A stretch of 64,000 bases of DNA from AP-15 sp963736715 (GTDB lineage Bacteria; Pseudomonadota; Alphaproteobacteria; ATCC43930; CGMCC-115725): contig CAVTQA010000046.1 in NCBI GenBank assembly GCA_963736715.1, forward strand, positions 310,001 through 374,000. The letters run 5' to 3'. Positions 25,994 to 34,181 of the stretch are shown in pieces. Below the pieces are notes generated by a model that was not told where the DNA came from, searched no databases, and was given only the letters and a program-made list of their open reading frames with translations. The stretch's first letter is position 1; each line of letters begins with the position of its first letter. Made by a program: the position numbers and the translations under genes.

Positions 25994-26345
25994 TCAGTTT
26001 AAAATCTCCGCGCCCGATTTCGGCTGATGCGGCTTGTAGGTGCCGCGCTTCTTCGGCTCGCCCTCAGCCGCATCGATGAGGGCAACGATATCGTCCATCG
26101 ACCATAACCGATCAGATACCAGCCGTCATGGCGGGTGATACGCGCAACGTCTGATGCCGGCGAACGAAGTTGTAGAACACGAAATAAAGCGCCAGCGCGT
26201 GGCAATGGTTGTCGACTTTCTTGCTGAACGCATTGCTCAACCGCGCGAAGCGACGCATGCTCATCCGCATGGTCAGATTGTGGCGCTCCGAGTAGCTCGT
26301 GCTGACGTGCTTCGGATCGAGATTGCCAGTAATGGTCTGTTTGCG
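25994..26345 (-). pseudogene. IS1-like transposase, C-terminal remnant with frameshift
   Basis: The minus strand reads NLDPKHVSTSYSERHNLTMR, RFARLSNAFSKKVDNHCHAL and LYFVFYNFVRRHQTLRVSP, the C-terminal catalytic part of IS1-family DDE transposases. After a frame break the end reads WSMDDIVALIDAAE and GTYKPHQPKSGAEILN. The N-terminal two thirds are missing, so it is dead. It marks the left edge of the accessory segment containing the ImmA/IrrE and Fic genes. Confidence 0.8.
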
Positions 26346-26362
26346 AGGTTCATGCCCCTAAT

Positions 26363-26403
26363 GTGTGAACGACATGCCTTTCGCCAAGCATTTTCGTTCA
26401 CAC
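26363..26403 (-). repeat. Perfect 9-bp inverted repeat with nested stem abutting the ImmA gene
   Basis: GTGTGAACG (26363-26371) pairs with CGTTCACAC (26395-26403). Inside the loop ATGC and GCAT form a second stem. The structure touches the stop codon of the XRE-ImmA/IrrE gene and separates it from the IS1 remnant. It may be that operon's terminator or an old mobile-element end; there is no long T-run on the minus strand. Confidence 0.5.
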
Positions 26404-27492
26404 CTAAGTCTTTACTAGCCTCAATCTCGGACCCTCCATATAGGCAATCCGGGCATCGTCTTCGGAGATGCACAACAGAGAAGCGAGATCCTCTAGCGAA
26501 TAATTCAGCTTTTCCAGGTGGAATTTGACTGCTTCCCGGAGAACGGTCGGTTTCTCTTGTGGCACATCGACTGGTTCCCCGTGCTCGAAAGATTTGTTGT
26601 ATTGAATGTTGAGCATACGGTAATAATGGTCAGTTATAAGTTTTAGGTCATGCGCTCTCTTGATTAGCGCTTTGATAGATACACGCCAATACGCTTTTAC
26701 TCGCGCTAAGGCAGTCAGCTTAATGTTCGACAAATAAGGACGCACATCGCTTGCGGGCATTAAAAATGCAGCCGCAAACCGATCCGCATGCGCTTCCATT
26801 AGCTGATCATCAGCTGGTGTTGTATGTAATACAATATGTGCCAGCTCATGTGCCAAAGAAAATCTAAATCTGTCTCCAGGCATGTCTCTATTCATAAAAA
26901 ATAATGGAGGTAGCCCGTCTGAACGAAAACTTATGGCATCTAACAGGTAAGTGTCAAATCTTGAAGGTATAACAACGCCTCCAGCTTTTTCCACAATCTC
27001 TACCATATTGTCCACCGGACCGCGCGGGAGCAGCCAATATGCGCGCAACCGCTCAGCTATTCTCTCTGGAGTCAAACCAGAACTATCTACATCCATTTGG
27101 GGTATTGGTTTCTCTGTTTTTAATTCATATGAACGGAGCAGCTTCGCTACATGCTGACGGCGAATATTGATTGAGGCACCAATGTGGGCGAGCGGTTTAG
27201 CCCCCAAACGAGATCGTTTCCGGTAATGGAAAGGTGGAAATCCTATTGCCCGCTCTTGCTGAAAAAAGAAGGATCGAGGAAACTGCAGAGCCAGGGCGAA
27301 CTTATCGACGACCTCGTCTGAAGGCTGCGTCAACCGATTCTCGACTTTTGAGATAAGGGCTTGGGTAACTTTCGACCAATCAGCCAGATCTTCCTGGGTG
27401 GCCCCGCGAGCGTCACGCGCCAAACGAAGCATGTCCGGGTTGAAGCGGTCCGGCACGACCGCGAGAGGACTTCGGCTATCGCCGGCGGCCAC
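26404..27492 (-). CDS. XRE-type regulator fused to ImmA/IrrE metallopeptidase
   Basis: 362 residues from the GTG at 27492. An N-terminal helix-turn-helix (LRLARDARGATQEDLADWSK, then SKVENRLTQPSDEVV) is followed by an ImmA/IrrE zinc peptidase domain with HELAH and the downstream EAHADRFAAAFLMP that completes the site. Related proteins cleave a repressor, often in the same operon, to release mobile elements or toxin genes. The start is uncertain: GTG 27492 overlaps the upstream stop by 17 bases and has AGGG nearby; GTG 27456 is possible. Codon use and lower GC differ from flanking genes, suggesting transfer. Confidence 0.8.
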   Translation of the reverse strand: MAAGDSRSPLAVVPDRFNPDMLRLARDARGATQEDLADWSKVTQALISKVENRLTQPSDEVVDKFALALQFPRSFFFQQERAIGFPPFHYRKRSRLGAKPLAHIGASINIRRQHVAKLLRSYELKTEKPIPQMDVDSSGLTPERIAERLRAYWLLPRGPVDNMVEIVEKAGGVVIPSRFDTYLLDAISFRSDGLPPLFFMNRDMPGDRFRFSLAHELAHIVLHTTPADDQLMEAHADRFAAAFLMPASDVRPYLSNIKLTALARVKAYWRVSIKALIKRAHDLKLITDHYYRMLNIQYNKSFEHGEPVDVPQEKPTVLREAVKFHLEKLNYSLEDLASLLCISEDDARIAYMEGPRLRLVKT

Positions 27493-28042
27493 GATAATCG
27501 ACCCTGTCGGTTCCAGATAGGCGCGGGGGTGTGATGTCGATCCAGGATGCAGCGCCGCCATCATCCAGATTGACCTGAGATGCCCACAGAATTGAACGCC
27601 CAAGAGGGCGCGACACGATAATTCGCTCTATTGATTGTGATGCAGGGTCTGGCTGGTAACCAGACGTAAGCCGAGTTGCCTGTGGCGGAATACCTGGTAG
27701 TGGAAGTTGGTCGTCAAAGATTTTCTGTTGTTCTGTTTGATAATTTTGATGGCGACCGCCGACATCGACCTTTTTTAAGCGCCAGACTAGGTGATTTCTG
27801 TACAGAAGAAGCCTCAATCCCCGGATACGATACAGCTTGTAGCCGTTTTTGCCATCGAACCGCCGGACGAGCTCGGTCCACGCATGCGCGCGGATACAGT
27901 TCGCCGCCGTTGTATCGTCATGCTCTGCCGTGAATTCGACTGGATATTCTTGGTAATTGTCGAATGCGTGATGCCAGATTTCGTAAAAGTCTCCGAGCAT
28001 CGGCTTCGCCAGCTTCATACACCGCTCTTGATCCTCTGTCAT
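27476..28042 (-). CDS. Unknown protein co-transcribed with the ImmA/IrrE regulator
   Basis: 188 residues, no family recognised. Features: a charged N-terminus (EDQERCMKLAKPMLGDFYEI), aromatic-rich segments (WHHAFDNYQEYP, LYRIRGLRLLLYRNHLVWRL), and a polar C-terminus. The ATG has GGAGAGG upstream. Its end overlaps the XRE-ImmA/IrrE gene, so the two are translated together. By analogy with other ImmA/IrrE pairs it could be the controlled or cleaved partner, or a toxin neutralised by the regulator; that is inference from gene order only. Confidence 0.6.
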   Translation of the reverse strand: MTEDQERCMKLAKPMLGDFYEIWHHAFDNYQEYPVEFTAEHDDTTAANCIRAHAWTELVRRFDGKNGYKLYRIRGLRLLLYRNHLVWRLKKVDVGGRHQNYQTEQQKIFDDQLPLPGIPPQATRLTSGYQPDPASQSIERIIVSRPLGRSILWASQVNLDDGGAASWIDITPPRLSGTDRVDYRGRRR

Positions 28043-28139
28043 GGGCCTCTCCGACTACATGCGGAGAGCCTATCCAAGTCTCGTACAAAATCAAGAAAAA
28101 ATATAACCAGAAATATAACCGACCAGAGTGGCGGAATCC

Positions 28140-28478
28140 CTACCGTTTGCCCCAGCGTCGTTGTGCGGCCTGTCGGGCGATCTCGACGCGACGCTCTGGT
28201 GTCAGCTTCTCCCGCCGCGCGGCACCCCCCTTTCTTTCCCAGCGCTCTAGTGCTCAGAGTCAGTCACATGATTCAGCCTATCCGCCTGGGTACAGGCCGG
28301 AGAGCGGTATCGAGCCGGTCGACGGCGAACCATCCGTCTGATTCGGTGCACTAGCGGCAGGGTCTTTGGCCGAATCACCCATGTCTTCCTCTATCTCGCC
28401 GGTCAGAATCTTCGCGACGCGAATCGCGTTGGCGACGGTATCGGCGGGTCTCCGTTGGCCTTGTGGTCCTTTCGGCAT
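28140..28478 (-). pseudogene. Conserved small KGPxGxxRPAD protein, interrupted
   Basis: The N-terminus MPKGPQGQRRPADTVANAIR, with AKILTGEIEED, and the C-terminus ALGKKGG then GAARREKLTPERR and EIARQAAQRRWGKR match the two ends of a short rhizobial protein family of unknown function. Between them about 100 bases with stop codons have been inserted (around 28250-28365), and a G6 run near 28225 adds a one-base shift. The second could be a sequencing error; the first looks like real damage. Confidence 0.65.
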
Positions 28479-28670
28479 CTTCGCTCCGCTTCGTGCTTTA
28501 CGCCAAGCATGTATGCGTTGGAACCGCGTTCATCGATACCGCATATCTGGTGCGATGTCAGGGCAACGCATCAAAGAAATCGACCATAATTGCCTTTCGC
28601 GAACCAGACATGCCTCTTGCGATCATGACCGGGCCGGGTAATTGTTCCTCAGCTTAGGTGGGAGGAGATC

Positions 28671-28880
28671 ATGGCTGCACGGAAATCAGTTCTAAAGCCC
28701 GCTCCGCGGCGTGCCGAACTGGAGCGGCTCTTGTCGGAATCAATTCGAGCTGGCGTTTCGGACGATCAACTGCAAGATCAGCGCGTCAGCTTTGCATATG
28801 GGAACGCGCCAGAGGGATCGCGGATTACCAAGGAATTGGCGCGCAAAGCGGCCCGAACAATCCGAATCACCGGCGGTTGA
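28671..28880 (+). CDS. Small putative antitoxin-like partner of Fic protein
   Basis: 69 residues: a basic N-terminus, a helical RAELERLLSESIRAGVSDDQ segment, then QRVSFAYGNAPEGS and ITKELARKAARTI. Proteins of this kind sit directly upstream of Fic genes. Fic antitoxins inhibit by a short (S/T)xxxE(G/N) helix; SFAYGN resembles it loosely but lacks the Glu. GGGAGGAGATC gives a strong start. The stop overlaps the likely TTG start of the Fic gene by TTGA, so the two are coupled. Confidence 0.6.
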   Translation: MAARKSVLKPAPRRAELERLLSESIRAGVSDDQLQDQRVSFAYGNAPEGSRITKELARKAARTIRITGG

Positions 28881-29577
28881 CGTCCATCTCAAAGGAGGAG
28901 GGGAGCCCGCAGCTTGGGCCAAACGGCTTCCCTTTGGCTGCATGCTCGTACTTAGGGAAGAAAATGAAGAATTATACGATCGTATTGAAGAGAAAAATCT
29001 GATCCGCCAATACGACCTTCTGACCAATTGCATTGAAATAGGACTAAGCCAAGGGAGCCGCGTATTCGATAAATATATGCTGTGGGATCTAAATCACGTG
29101 GCCGTAGCGAACATTTCTCAATTTGGCGGTAAATTCCGGGAGGAACCGATATACGTCGGATCTCATAAACCTCCTCACTTTCGTGACGTGCCGCACCTCA
29201 TGGATCAGTTCATTTCAACCGTTCACGAGAATTGGTATAATTGGACTCCGACAGAACTGGCAGCTTATGCACTGTGGCGCCTGAACTGGGTGCATCCGTT
29301 CATAGAGGGCAATGGTCGAACTGCACGAGCGGCTTGCTACTATCTACTCTGTGTTCGCTCGGGAGGGCTCATCGGTGGGCGCAAGATCGTTCCCGAACGC
29401 ATCCGCGAGAATCGAAAACCGTATTATGCCGCGCTTACTGCGGCCGATCGCGCTTGGGAAAAGGGCGAGTTGGATTTCTCTGATATGGAGGATTATCTAG
29501 CTGGCTTGCTGCAAGAGCAGCTGCAGGACGATAACGGCCTGCCTCACCACGGAGAAGCGACTCCAATTTCAAACTGA
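28877..29577 (+). pseudogene. Fic family AMP-transferase-like protein, apparent frameshift near start
   Basis: The Fic core HPFIEGNGRTAR, with the catalytic His and the phosphate-binding loop, is intact, and helices before it (VPHLMDQFISTVHENWYNW, LAAYALWRLNW) are typical. The frame has no convincing start of its own. The best reading is a TTG at 28877 overlapping the upstream stop, MTSISK..., then one missing base in the AAAGGAGGAGGGG run near 28892-28905 into GGGEPAAWAKRLPFG. Active Fic proteins transfer AMP to a Tyr, Ser or Thr. The protein is probably whole in the organism. Confidence 0.75.
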
Positions 29578-29652
29578 GCCACTACGCGAAATTCTGGCTC
29601 GATGCTCTACGTCGTGGCAAGCTCTGGTTCTCTCAAACCGACGAGGCCGGCC

Positions 29653-30021
29653 ATGAAAATCGAGCGCATAGACCATCTGAACCTGACCGTCGCTGATATC
29701 GACCGCAGTGTGGAATTCTACCAGCGGGTACTCGGCATGAAGGCCGAGAGCATGGGCGAAGGCCGCGCCGCGCTCCATTTCGGCCAGCAGAAGATCCATC
29801 TCGATCTCGCTGGCGGCGCGACGGCAATGAGCGGCGAAAAGCGGATGCCGGCGCATATCTGCTTCATCACCGAGACGCCGATGGGCGAGGTCGCGGCCCA
29901 TCTCGAAACCTGCGGGGTGCCGGTGCGGATGCAGGGACCGCGCGCCGGGGCAATCGGCACGATCCAATCGGTCTATATCGACGACCCGGACCAAAACTCG
30001 ATCGAGATTTCCAGCTACTGA
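29653..30021 (+). CDS. VOC family protein (glyoxalase-like)
   Basis: 122 residues: IDHLNLTVADIDRSVEFYQR, then LHFGQQKIHLDL and a C-terminal YIDDPDQNSIEISSY. The N-terminal His, the mid-protein His and the C-terminal Glu match the metal ligands of VOC enzymes, so it is probably catalytic (lyase, isomerase or dioxygenase type). The ATG at 29653 with CCGGCC before it gives the family-standard start; the frame extends further upstream without support. Confidence 0.8.
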   Translation: MKIERIDHLNLTVADIDRSVEFYQRVLGMKAESMGEGRAALHFGQQKIHLDLAGGATAMSGEKRMPAHICFITETPMGEVAAHLETCGVPVRMQGPRAGAIGTIQSVYIDDPDQNSIEISSY

Positions 30022-30202
30022 GCCGCGCCACACCGGCCCCAACCCGCCTCCCCCGAATTACAATCCGAGGTGGTGGGTGAGGGCGCGGAAAGCCCCGTCA
30101 CACTTCGACGAAATTAAGCCGCTGGAGGTAGGGCGTCAGATGAATTGGGTCTCCTTCCTGATCTCCGGGCTGGTTCTGCTTCCCAGTCGAGCCTCACCAC
30201 GA

Positions 30203-30220
30203 CCCGCCCGAGCGGGCGGG
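30203..30220. terminator. Perfect GC hairpin downstream of NIPSNAP gene
   Basis: CCCGCCC-GAGC-GGGCGGG, a 7-bp perfect stem with a 4-base loop, 18 bases beyond the minus-strand NIPSNAP stop. No T-run, so it is at best a partial terminator or an mRNA end protector. Confidence 0.4.
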
Positions 30221-30237
30221 CCGTGCGGGGGATCCGG

Positions 30238-30873
30238 TTACCGCACCGGCGAGAAGGACGCCGGGATCAGCAGCTTGTTTTCCTGGCGGACCGGGCGGAC
30301 GCCGGCTTGCGGCGGCCAGGCGCCGCCGGGACGGCGGGATTCCTCACGGACGCGGGCGCGCTCGTTCAAATCCTTGTACACCCAGATGTGAACGAACTTG
30401 TTGAGCGCGCCGAGCTCGCTCGTCCAGCAGGCCGCCAAGGGTGAGAACCGCTCCCGCGCCTCGATCGCCTTGCCCCACGCCTCCAGCACCTTGGGGATGT
30501 CGCCCGGGGCGTAGGTGTAGGTGCGCATCTCGTACACGTTCCCGCTGCCGTAATCGCGGCTGCCCAGCGGGCGCATGAACGGCGCCGGGTTCATGATCTC
30601 GGCTTCCTGGGCCACGATCAGGTCCTGGCCGCCGGGGAGCGCGTTGCGCGCGGCGTCTTGCGCCATCGCCGCGCGTACCCTCGTGCGGTGTTGCAGGTCG
30701 TCATAGGGGTAGACGTGGACGACCTGATTGAGCGGACCGAATTCGGTGTGCCAGAAAGCCCCCAATTTGGAGTGTTTCTCGCGGGATGGGAGGCGCTTTT
30801 CATAGCGCTCCTCAAATTCGGCCAAGGTTCCGGGGCGCAAGGTGTAGGTACGAACTTCGTAGATCATCGGCAC
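30238..30873 (-). CDS. NIPSNAP family protein, two repeats
   Basis: 211 residues with two NIPSNAP (dimeric alpha/beta barrel) repeats: IYEVRTYTLRPGTLAEFEER in the first, VYEMRTYTYAPGDIPKVLEA in the second, each followed by a LGAFWHTEFGPLNQVVHVY / AACWTSELGALNKFVHIWVY strand pair. Bacterial members are usually near catabolic genes and their reaction is mostly unknown. It is followed on the transcript by nothing obvious and preceded by a VOC gene 28 bases upstream, likely in the same operon. Confidence 0.85.
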   Translation of the reverse strand: MPMIYEVRTYTLRPGTLAEFEERYEKRLPSREKHSKLGAFWHTEFGPLNQVVHVYPYDDLQHRTRVRAAMAQDAARNALPGGQDLIVAQEAEIMNPAPFMRPLGSRDYGSGNVYEMRTYTYAPGDIPKVLEAWGKAIEARERFSPLAACWTSELGALNKFVHIWVYKDLNERARVREESRRPGGAWPPQAGVRPVRQENKLLIPASFSPVR

Positions 30874-30901
30874 ATCCTCCGAAGTGAAACGGCTTTGCCG
30901 A

Positions 30902-31378
30902 CTATTCGGCTGCTTCCTCTTTGACCGGCGTCAGATCGTAGCGCTGCATCGCAAAGCTGATCGCTTCATTCCAGCCGCGGCTGCGTATATCGATGTGTAC
31001 ATCATCGGGACCCAGATACTTCAAGTTGACCGCGTCGCCCATCGGGGTCCGCTCCGGCCTTTCGGTTTTCGGGATCGGGACGGGCGAATAATTCGCGGCT
31101 TCCAGGCCCTTGGCCGTTGCCTGCTCGTCGTCGACATAAAATCCGATGTGGTGAATCCCACGCATCTCGGAGGTTTGTCCCGGGCCAAGCTTGGGAGCAC
31201 CGGGCTCGCCATATTTCAGAATAGCGAAGTAAATATAACCGTCGCTGAGCCAAACGCCCTTTTCGCCGGTATCCCCGGGCCGGCGATATAGTTCGGTCAG
31301 GCCGAACTGTTCCTTGTAGAATTCTGCGGTCTTCGCGGGATCGTCGGTGACGAGTGCAATATGCCTGATGCGAGCCAT
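30902..31378 (-). CDS. VOC family protein
   Basis: 158 residues: IRHIALVTDDPAKTAEFYKE, then GIHHIGFYVDDEQATAKGLE and a C-terminal GPDDVHIDIRSRG. The His and acidic residues could form the metal site but the last Glu is replaced by Asp, so the chemistry is uncertain. A perfect GGAGGATGACAG site precedes the ATG. Likely co-transcribed with the NIPSNAP gene and divergent from RidA. Confidence 0.82.
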   Translation of the reverse strand: MARIRHIALVTDDPAKTAEFYKEQFGLTELYRRPGDTGEKGVWLSDGYIYFAILKYGEPGAPKLGPGQTSEMRGIHHIGFYVDDEQATAKGLEAANYSPVPIPKTERPERTPMGDAVNLKYLGPDDVHIDIRSRGWNEAISFAMQRYDLTPVKEEAAE

Positions 31379-31524
31379 CTGTCATCCTCCCTCGACGCAT
31401 GCGCTTGTCAAAGCGCGGATTGTGCTGTGTAGGCGTTCTCCCCGGTTATCGTCAAGATGATGCCTCGAATTGGCGTATAAGGTGATCCGAAACGCGGCCG
31501 CCCGTCGCGTTCGCATCGGCATTG

Positions 31525-31535
31525 GGAGGTGATCC
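31525..31535 (+). promoter_or_regulatory. Extended perfect Shine-Dalgarno of the RidA gene
   Basis: GGAGGTGATCC, eleven bases complementary to the conserved 3' end of 16S rRNA, ends directly before the ATG. The pairing core AGGAGG-like segment keeps a normal distance. Unusually long; predicts very efficient initiation or slow clearance. Confidence 0.7.
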
Positions 31536-31928
31536 ATGGAACAGCGGCGCAGCATCGACGTGGCGGGGGCAAAGCACGTCAACCCGATCCCGAGCGCCAG
31601 CCGGCGCGGCCCTTTTGTCGTCTCCGGCGCGATCTCCGGCGCCGATCCGGAAACCGGCAAGGTTCCCGCCGATCTCGACGAGCAATGCCGGCTGATGTTC
31701 GAGAATGTGCGGCGGGTGATGGCGGCGGCCGGCGGCTCGTCCGACGACATCGTCAAGATGACGGTGTGGATCACCGACCGCTCATTGCGCGAGATCATGA
31801 ACCGGCATTGGGTCGCGATGTTTCCCGACCCGCAGTCGCGGCCGGCGCGTCATACGCTGACCTCACGCGACTTCACCGCGCCGATGCAGATCCAGTGCGA
31901 CCTGATGGCCGTGCTGGGCGAGGGTTGA
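31536..31928 (+). CDS. RidA (YjgF/UK114) family protein
   Basis: 130 residues of the Rid fold: NPIPSASRRGPFVVSGAISG, LMFENVRRVMAAAGGSSDDI, and the RPARHTLTS strand where the family's active-site Arg sits. Archetypal RidA hydrolyses reactive enamine/imine intermediates released by PLP enzymes; many paralogues are catabolic. It is followed 4 bases later by an enolase-superfamily gene, so a catabolic role on its product is plausible. Confidence 0.85.
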   Translation: MEQRRSIDVAGAKHVNPIPSASRRGPFVVSGAISGADPETGKVPADLDEQCRLMFENVRRVMAAAGGSSDDIVKMTVWITDRSLREIMNRHWVAMFPDPQSRPARHTLTSRDFTAPMQIQCDLMAVLGEG

Positions 31929-31932
31929 CACC

Positions 31933-33100
31933 GTGAAGATCGTCGATATCCGCACGACCCCGCTCTCTTACCGCTGCGACCCGCCTTATGGCAGCGCCGG
32001 CGGCATGCAGGCGCGCCGCGGCGGACTTCTCGTCGAGATCGAGACCGACGAGCGGGTGATCGGGATCGGCGAGGCGGGGGTCGGCGGCGGCATCACGCGC
32101 GACGTCATCGACAAGCTGCTGCAGCCGATGCTGATCGGCGAGGACCCGCTGCTGATCGAGGGGCTGTGGCAGAAGATGTTCGCGCGCACGCGCCAGTTCG
32201 GCCGCCGCGGCATCATCATGAACGCGATCAGCGGGATCGACATCGCGCTCTGGGACATCGCCGGCAAGGTCGCCAAATTGCCGCTCTATCGGCTGCTCGG
32301 CGGTTGCCGCGACCGGGTCGAGGCCTATGCGAGCGGCGGGTTTTACCAGGAGGGCAAGTCGGCCGACGAGCTCGCCGGCGAGGCTGAGGGGTACCGCGCC
32401 CGCGGCTTCAAAGGCATGAAGATGAAGATCGGGCGCAATCCCTCGACGCAGACCCATCTGCGCCACCTGGTCGATCAGGCGGAGCAATGTGAGGTCGATC
32501 CCGAAGAGGACATCGCGCGGGTTGCGGCGGTGCGCCGCGCGCTGGGGCCCCAGGCCAAGTTGATGGTTGACGTCAACTGCGCCTGGAGCCCGTCCTTCGC
32601 GATCGAGATGGGCCGCGCGCTCGAGCCCTATAAGCTCTACTGGATCGAGGAGCCGGTCGCGACCGACGACATCGACGGCAGCGCGCGCATCGCCGATGCG
32701 CTCGCCACCGCGATCGCCGGCTACGAGACCGAGATCGGGCTCTACGGCTTTCGTGAGCTGATCACCCGCGGCGCCGTCGACATCGTCCAGCCCGATATCG
32801 CGTGGGCTGGGGGCTTCTCCGAATGCCGCCGCATCGCCGCCCTGGCGCAGGCGCATCACCTGATGGTCGCGCCGCACGCCTTTGCCAGCGCCGTGACACT
32901 CGCCGCTTCACTGCATTTCATCGCCTCGATCCCAAACGGGTCTGGTTCTCGAATTCGACCAGAATCCCAACGGGTTGCGCGACGAGCTGCTGAAGGAACC
33001 GATCCATATCGAGCCCGACGGCATGATCAGACTGCCGGAGCGGCCCGGTCTCGGGATCGAGCTCGATCGCGGCGCAATCGAGCGCTATCGCGCCGAATGA
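31933..33100 (+). CDS. Enolase-superfamily enzyme (mandelate racemase/MLE-like), one-base frameshift
   Basis: From GTG 31933: capping domain, then the barrel with GMKMKIGRNP (Lys-x-Lys acid/base), LMVDVNCAW (first metal Asp), WIEEPV (second metal Glu), and IAGYETEI (third Glu). VAPHAFAS supplies the histidine expected on the far side of the barrel. One extra G near 32940 (AACGGG where AACGG is expected) shifts the frame; the true C-terminus (LVLEFDQNPNGL to AIERYRAE) ends at 33100. Closest functions are acid-sugar dehydratases or racemases. Stop overlaps the DUF488 start by ATGA. Confidence 0.82.
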
Positions 33101-33579
33101 ACGGCCGCACACTTTACACGATTGGTTACGAGAAGGCTCTGCTGAAGGACGTGGTCGCCTGCCTCGCCGCCGCCGGCGTCTCGACTTTGCTCGATGTGCG
33201 AGATCGGCCGATATCGCGGCGGCCCGGCTTCTCGAAACGGCAGCTCGCCGCAGCAATCGAGGAAGCCGGGATGCGCTACGTCCATCTCCAGGCGCTCGGC
33301 ACGCCGCCGGAAGGCCGCCTGGCCAACCGCCGCCGCGAATGGGACCGATTTTGGGGCATCGTCGAGGAGAAACTTACCCGCCCCGAGGCGGAGCTCGCGT
33401 TGCAGGAGGCCTGGGCAATCGCCGAAGCCGCCCCGAGCTGCCTGTTGTGCTATGAAGCCGATTGGCAGATCTGCCACCGCCGCCGGATCGCCGAAATCAT
33501 GGTGCAGCGTTACGGTCTTGCCGTGTCGCACCTTGCGGTCGGCGGCGAACCGACGGGGAGGATGAAACGAACCCCGTAA
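33097..33579 (+). CDS. DUF488 family protein
   Basis: 160 residues with the DUF488 pattern: LYTIGYEKALLKDVVACLAA, LLDVRDRPISRRPGFSKRQL and the C-terminal LLCYEADWQICHRRRIAE. The C-x9-CH arrangement is the conserved possible active site. Function unsettled; some relatives interact with uracil or nucleic acids. It overlaps the enolase-superfamily gene by ATGA and is an independent protein, not a fusion. Confidence 0.85.
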   Translation: MNGRTLYTIGYEKALLKDVVACLAAAGVSTLLDVRDRPISRRPGFSKRQLAAAIEEAGMRYVHLQALGTPPEGRLANRRREWDRFWGIVEEKLTRPEAELALQEAWAIAEAAPSCLLCYEADWQICHRRRIAEIMVQRYGLAVSHLAVGGEPTGRMKRTP

Positions 33580-33631
33580 ACCGGGGGCAAGGGGAGATAA
33601 TGGCGGAACGCAGAGGAGCGGACGGAACCGG

Positions 33632-34066
33632 TTAAGACTGGTGGTCCTCGTCCGGCTGGGCCCGGCGCCGCTCTTTGGTAGTCGCGCGGCGGGCTTTGGC
33701 CCCGAGGCGCCGCTCCTTGGCGGCGCGGCTTGGTTTGGTGGGTCGGCGCGGGGTCGGCGGCGCGGCAGCGCGGCGGATCAATGCGATCAGCCGGTCCAAC
33801 GCGTCCTGGCGATTGCGTTCCTGCGTGCGGTAGCGTTGGGCAATGATGACGATGACGCCGTCGCGCGTCAGTCGGCGCCCGGCCAACTGCGCTAGTCTCT
33901 CGCGCAAGTCTCCCGAGAGCGAGCGGGAGCCCGACAGGTCGAAGCGGAGCTGCACCGCGGTCGACACCTTGTTGACATTCTGGCCGCCGGGACCGGAAGC
34001 TCGGACAAAGCTTTCCTCGATCTCGCTGTCGTCGAGAAACAGGTGACAGTTAATCGGGATCAACAT
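33632..34066 (-). CDS. arfB: Alternative ribosome-rescue factor ArfB
   Basis: 144 residues. The catalytic GGQ lies in RASGPGGQNVNKVST, and a basic C-terminal tail (RRPTKPSRAAKERR onward) would enter the mRNA channel, as in E. coli YaeJ/ArfB and ICT1. It hydrolyses peptidyl-tRNA on ribosomes stalled at broken mRNA. The ATG at 34066 lacks a strong ribosome site but the length and domain order are normal. It stands convergent to the DUF488 gene. Confidence 0.93.
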   Translation of the reverse strand: MLIPINCHLFLDDSEIEESFVRASGPGGQNVNKVSTAVQLRFDLSGSRSLSGDLRERLAQLAGRRLTRDGVIVIIAQRYRTQERNRQDALDRLIALIRRAAAPPTPRRPTKPSRAAKERRLGAKARRATTKERRRAQPDEDHQS

Positions 34067-34181
34067 AGCGCTTCACGCCGGATGGCATGGTAGTGTAAGC
34101 GTGAGCGTCATTCCTATCGGGTCGCATCGTGACAGCCTGCCAGAGCAGCGGTAGTGGCCTTGTGATTGTCAGGAGCCGAGA

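Noticed and set aside
31933..33579. Apparent fusion of enolase-superfamily enzyme and DUF488 protein
   Set aside because: Produced by one extra G near 32940. The true C-terminus of the first and start of the second lie in proper frames with an ATGA overlap.
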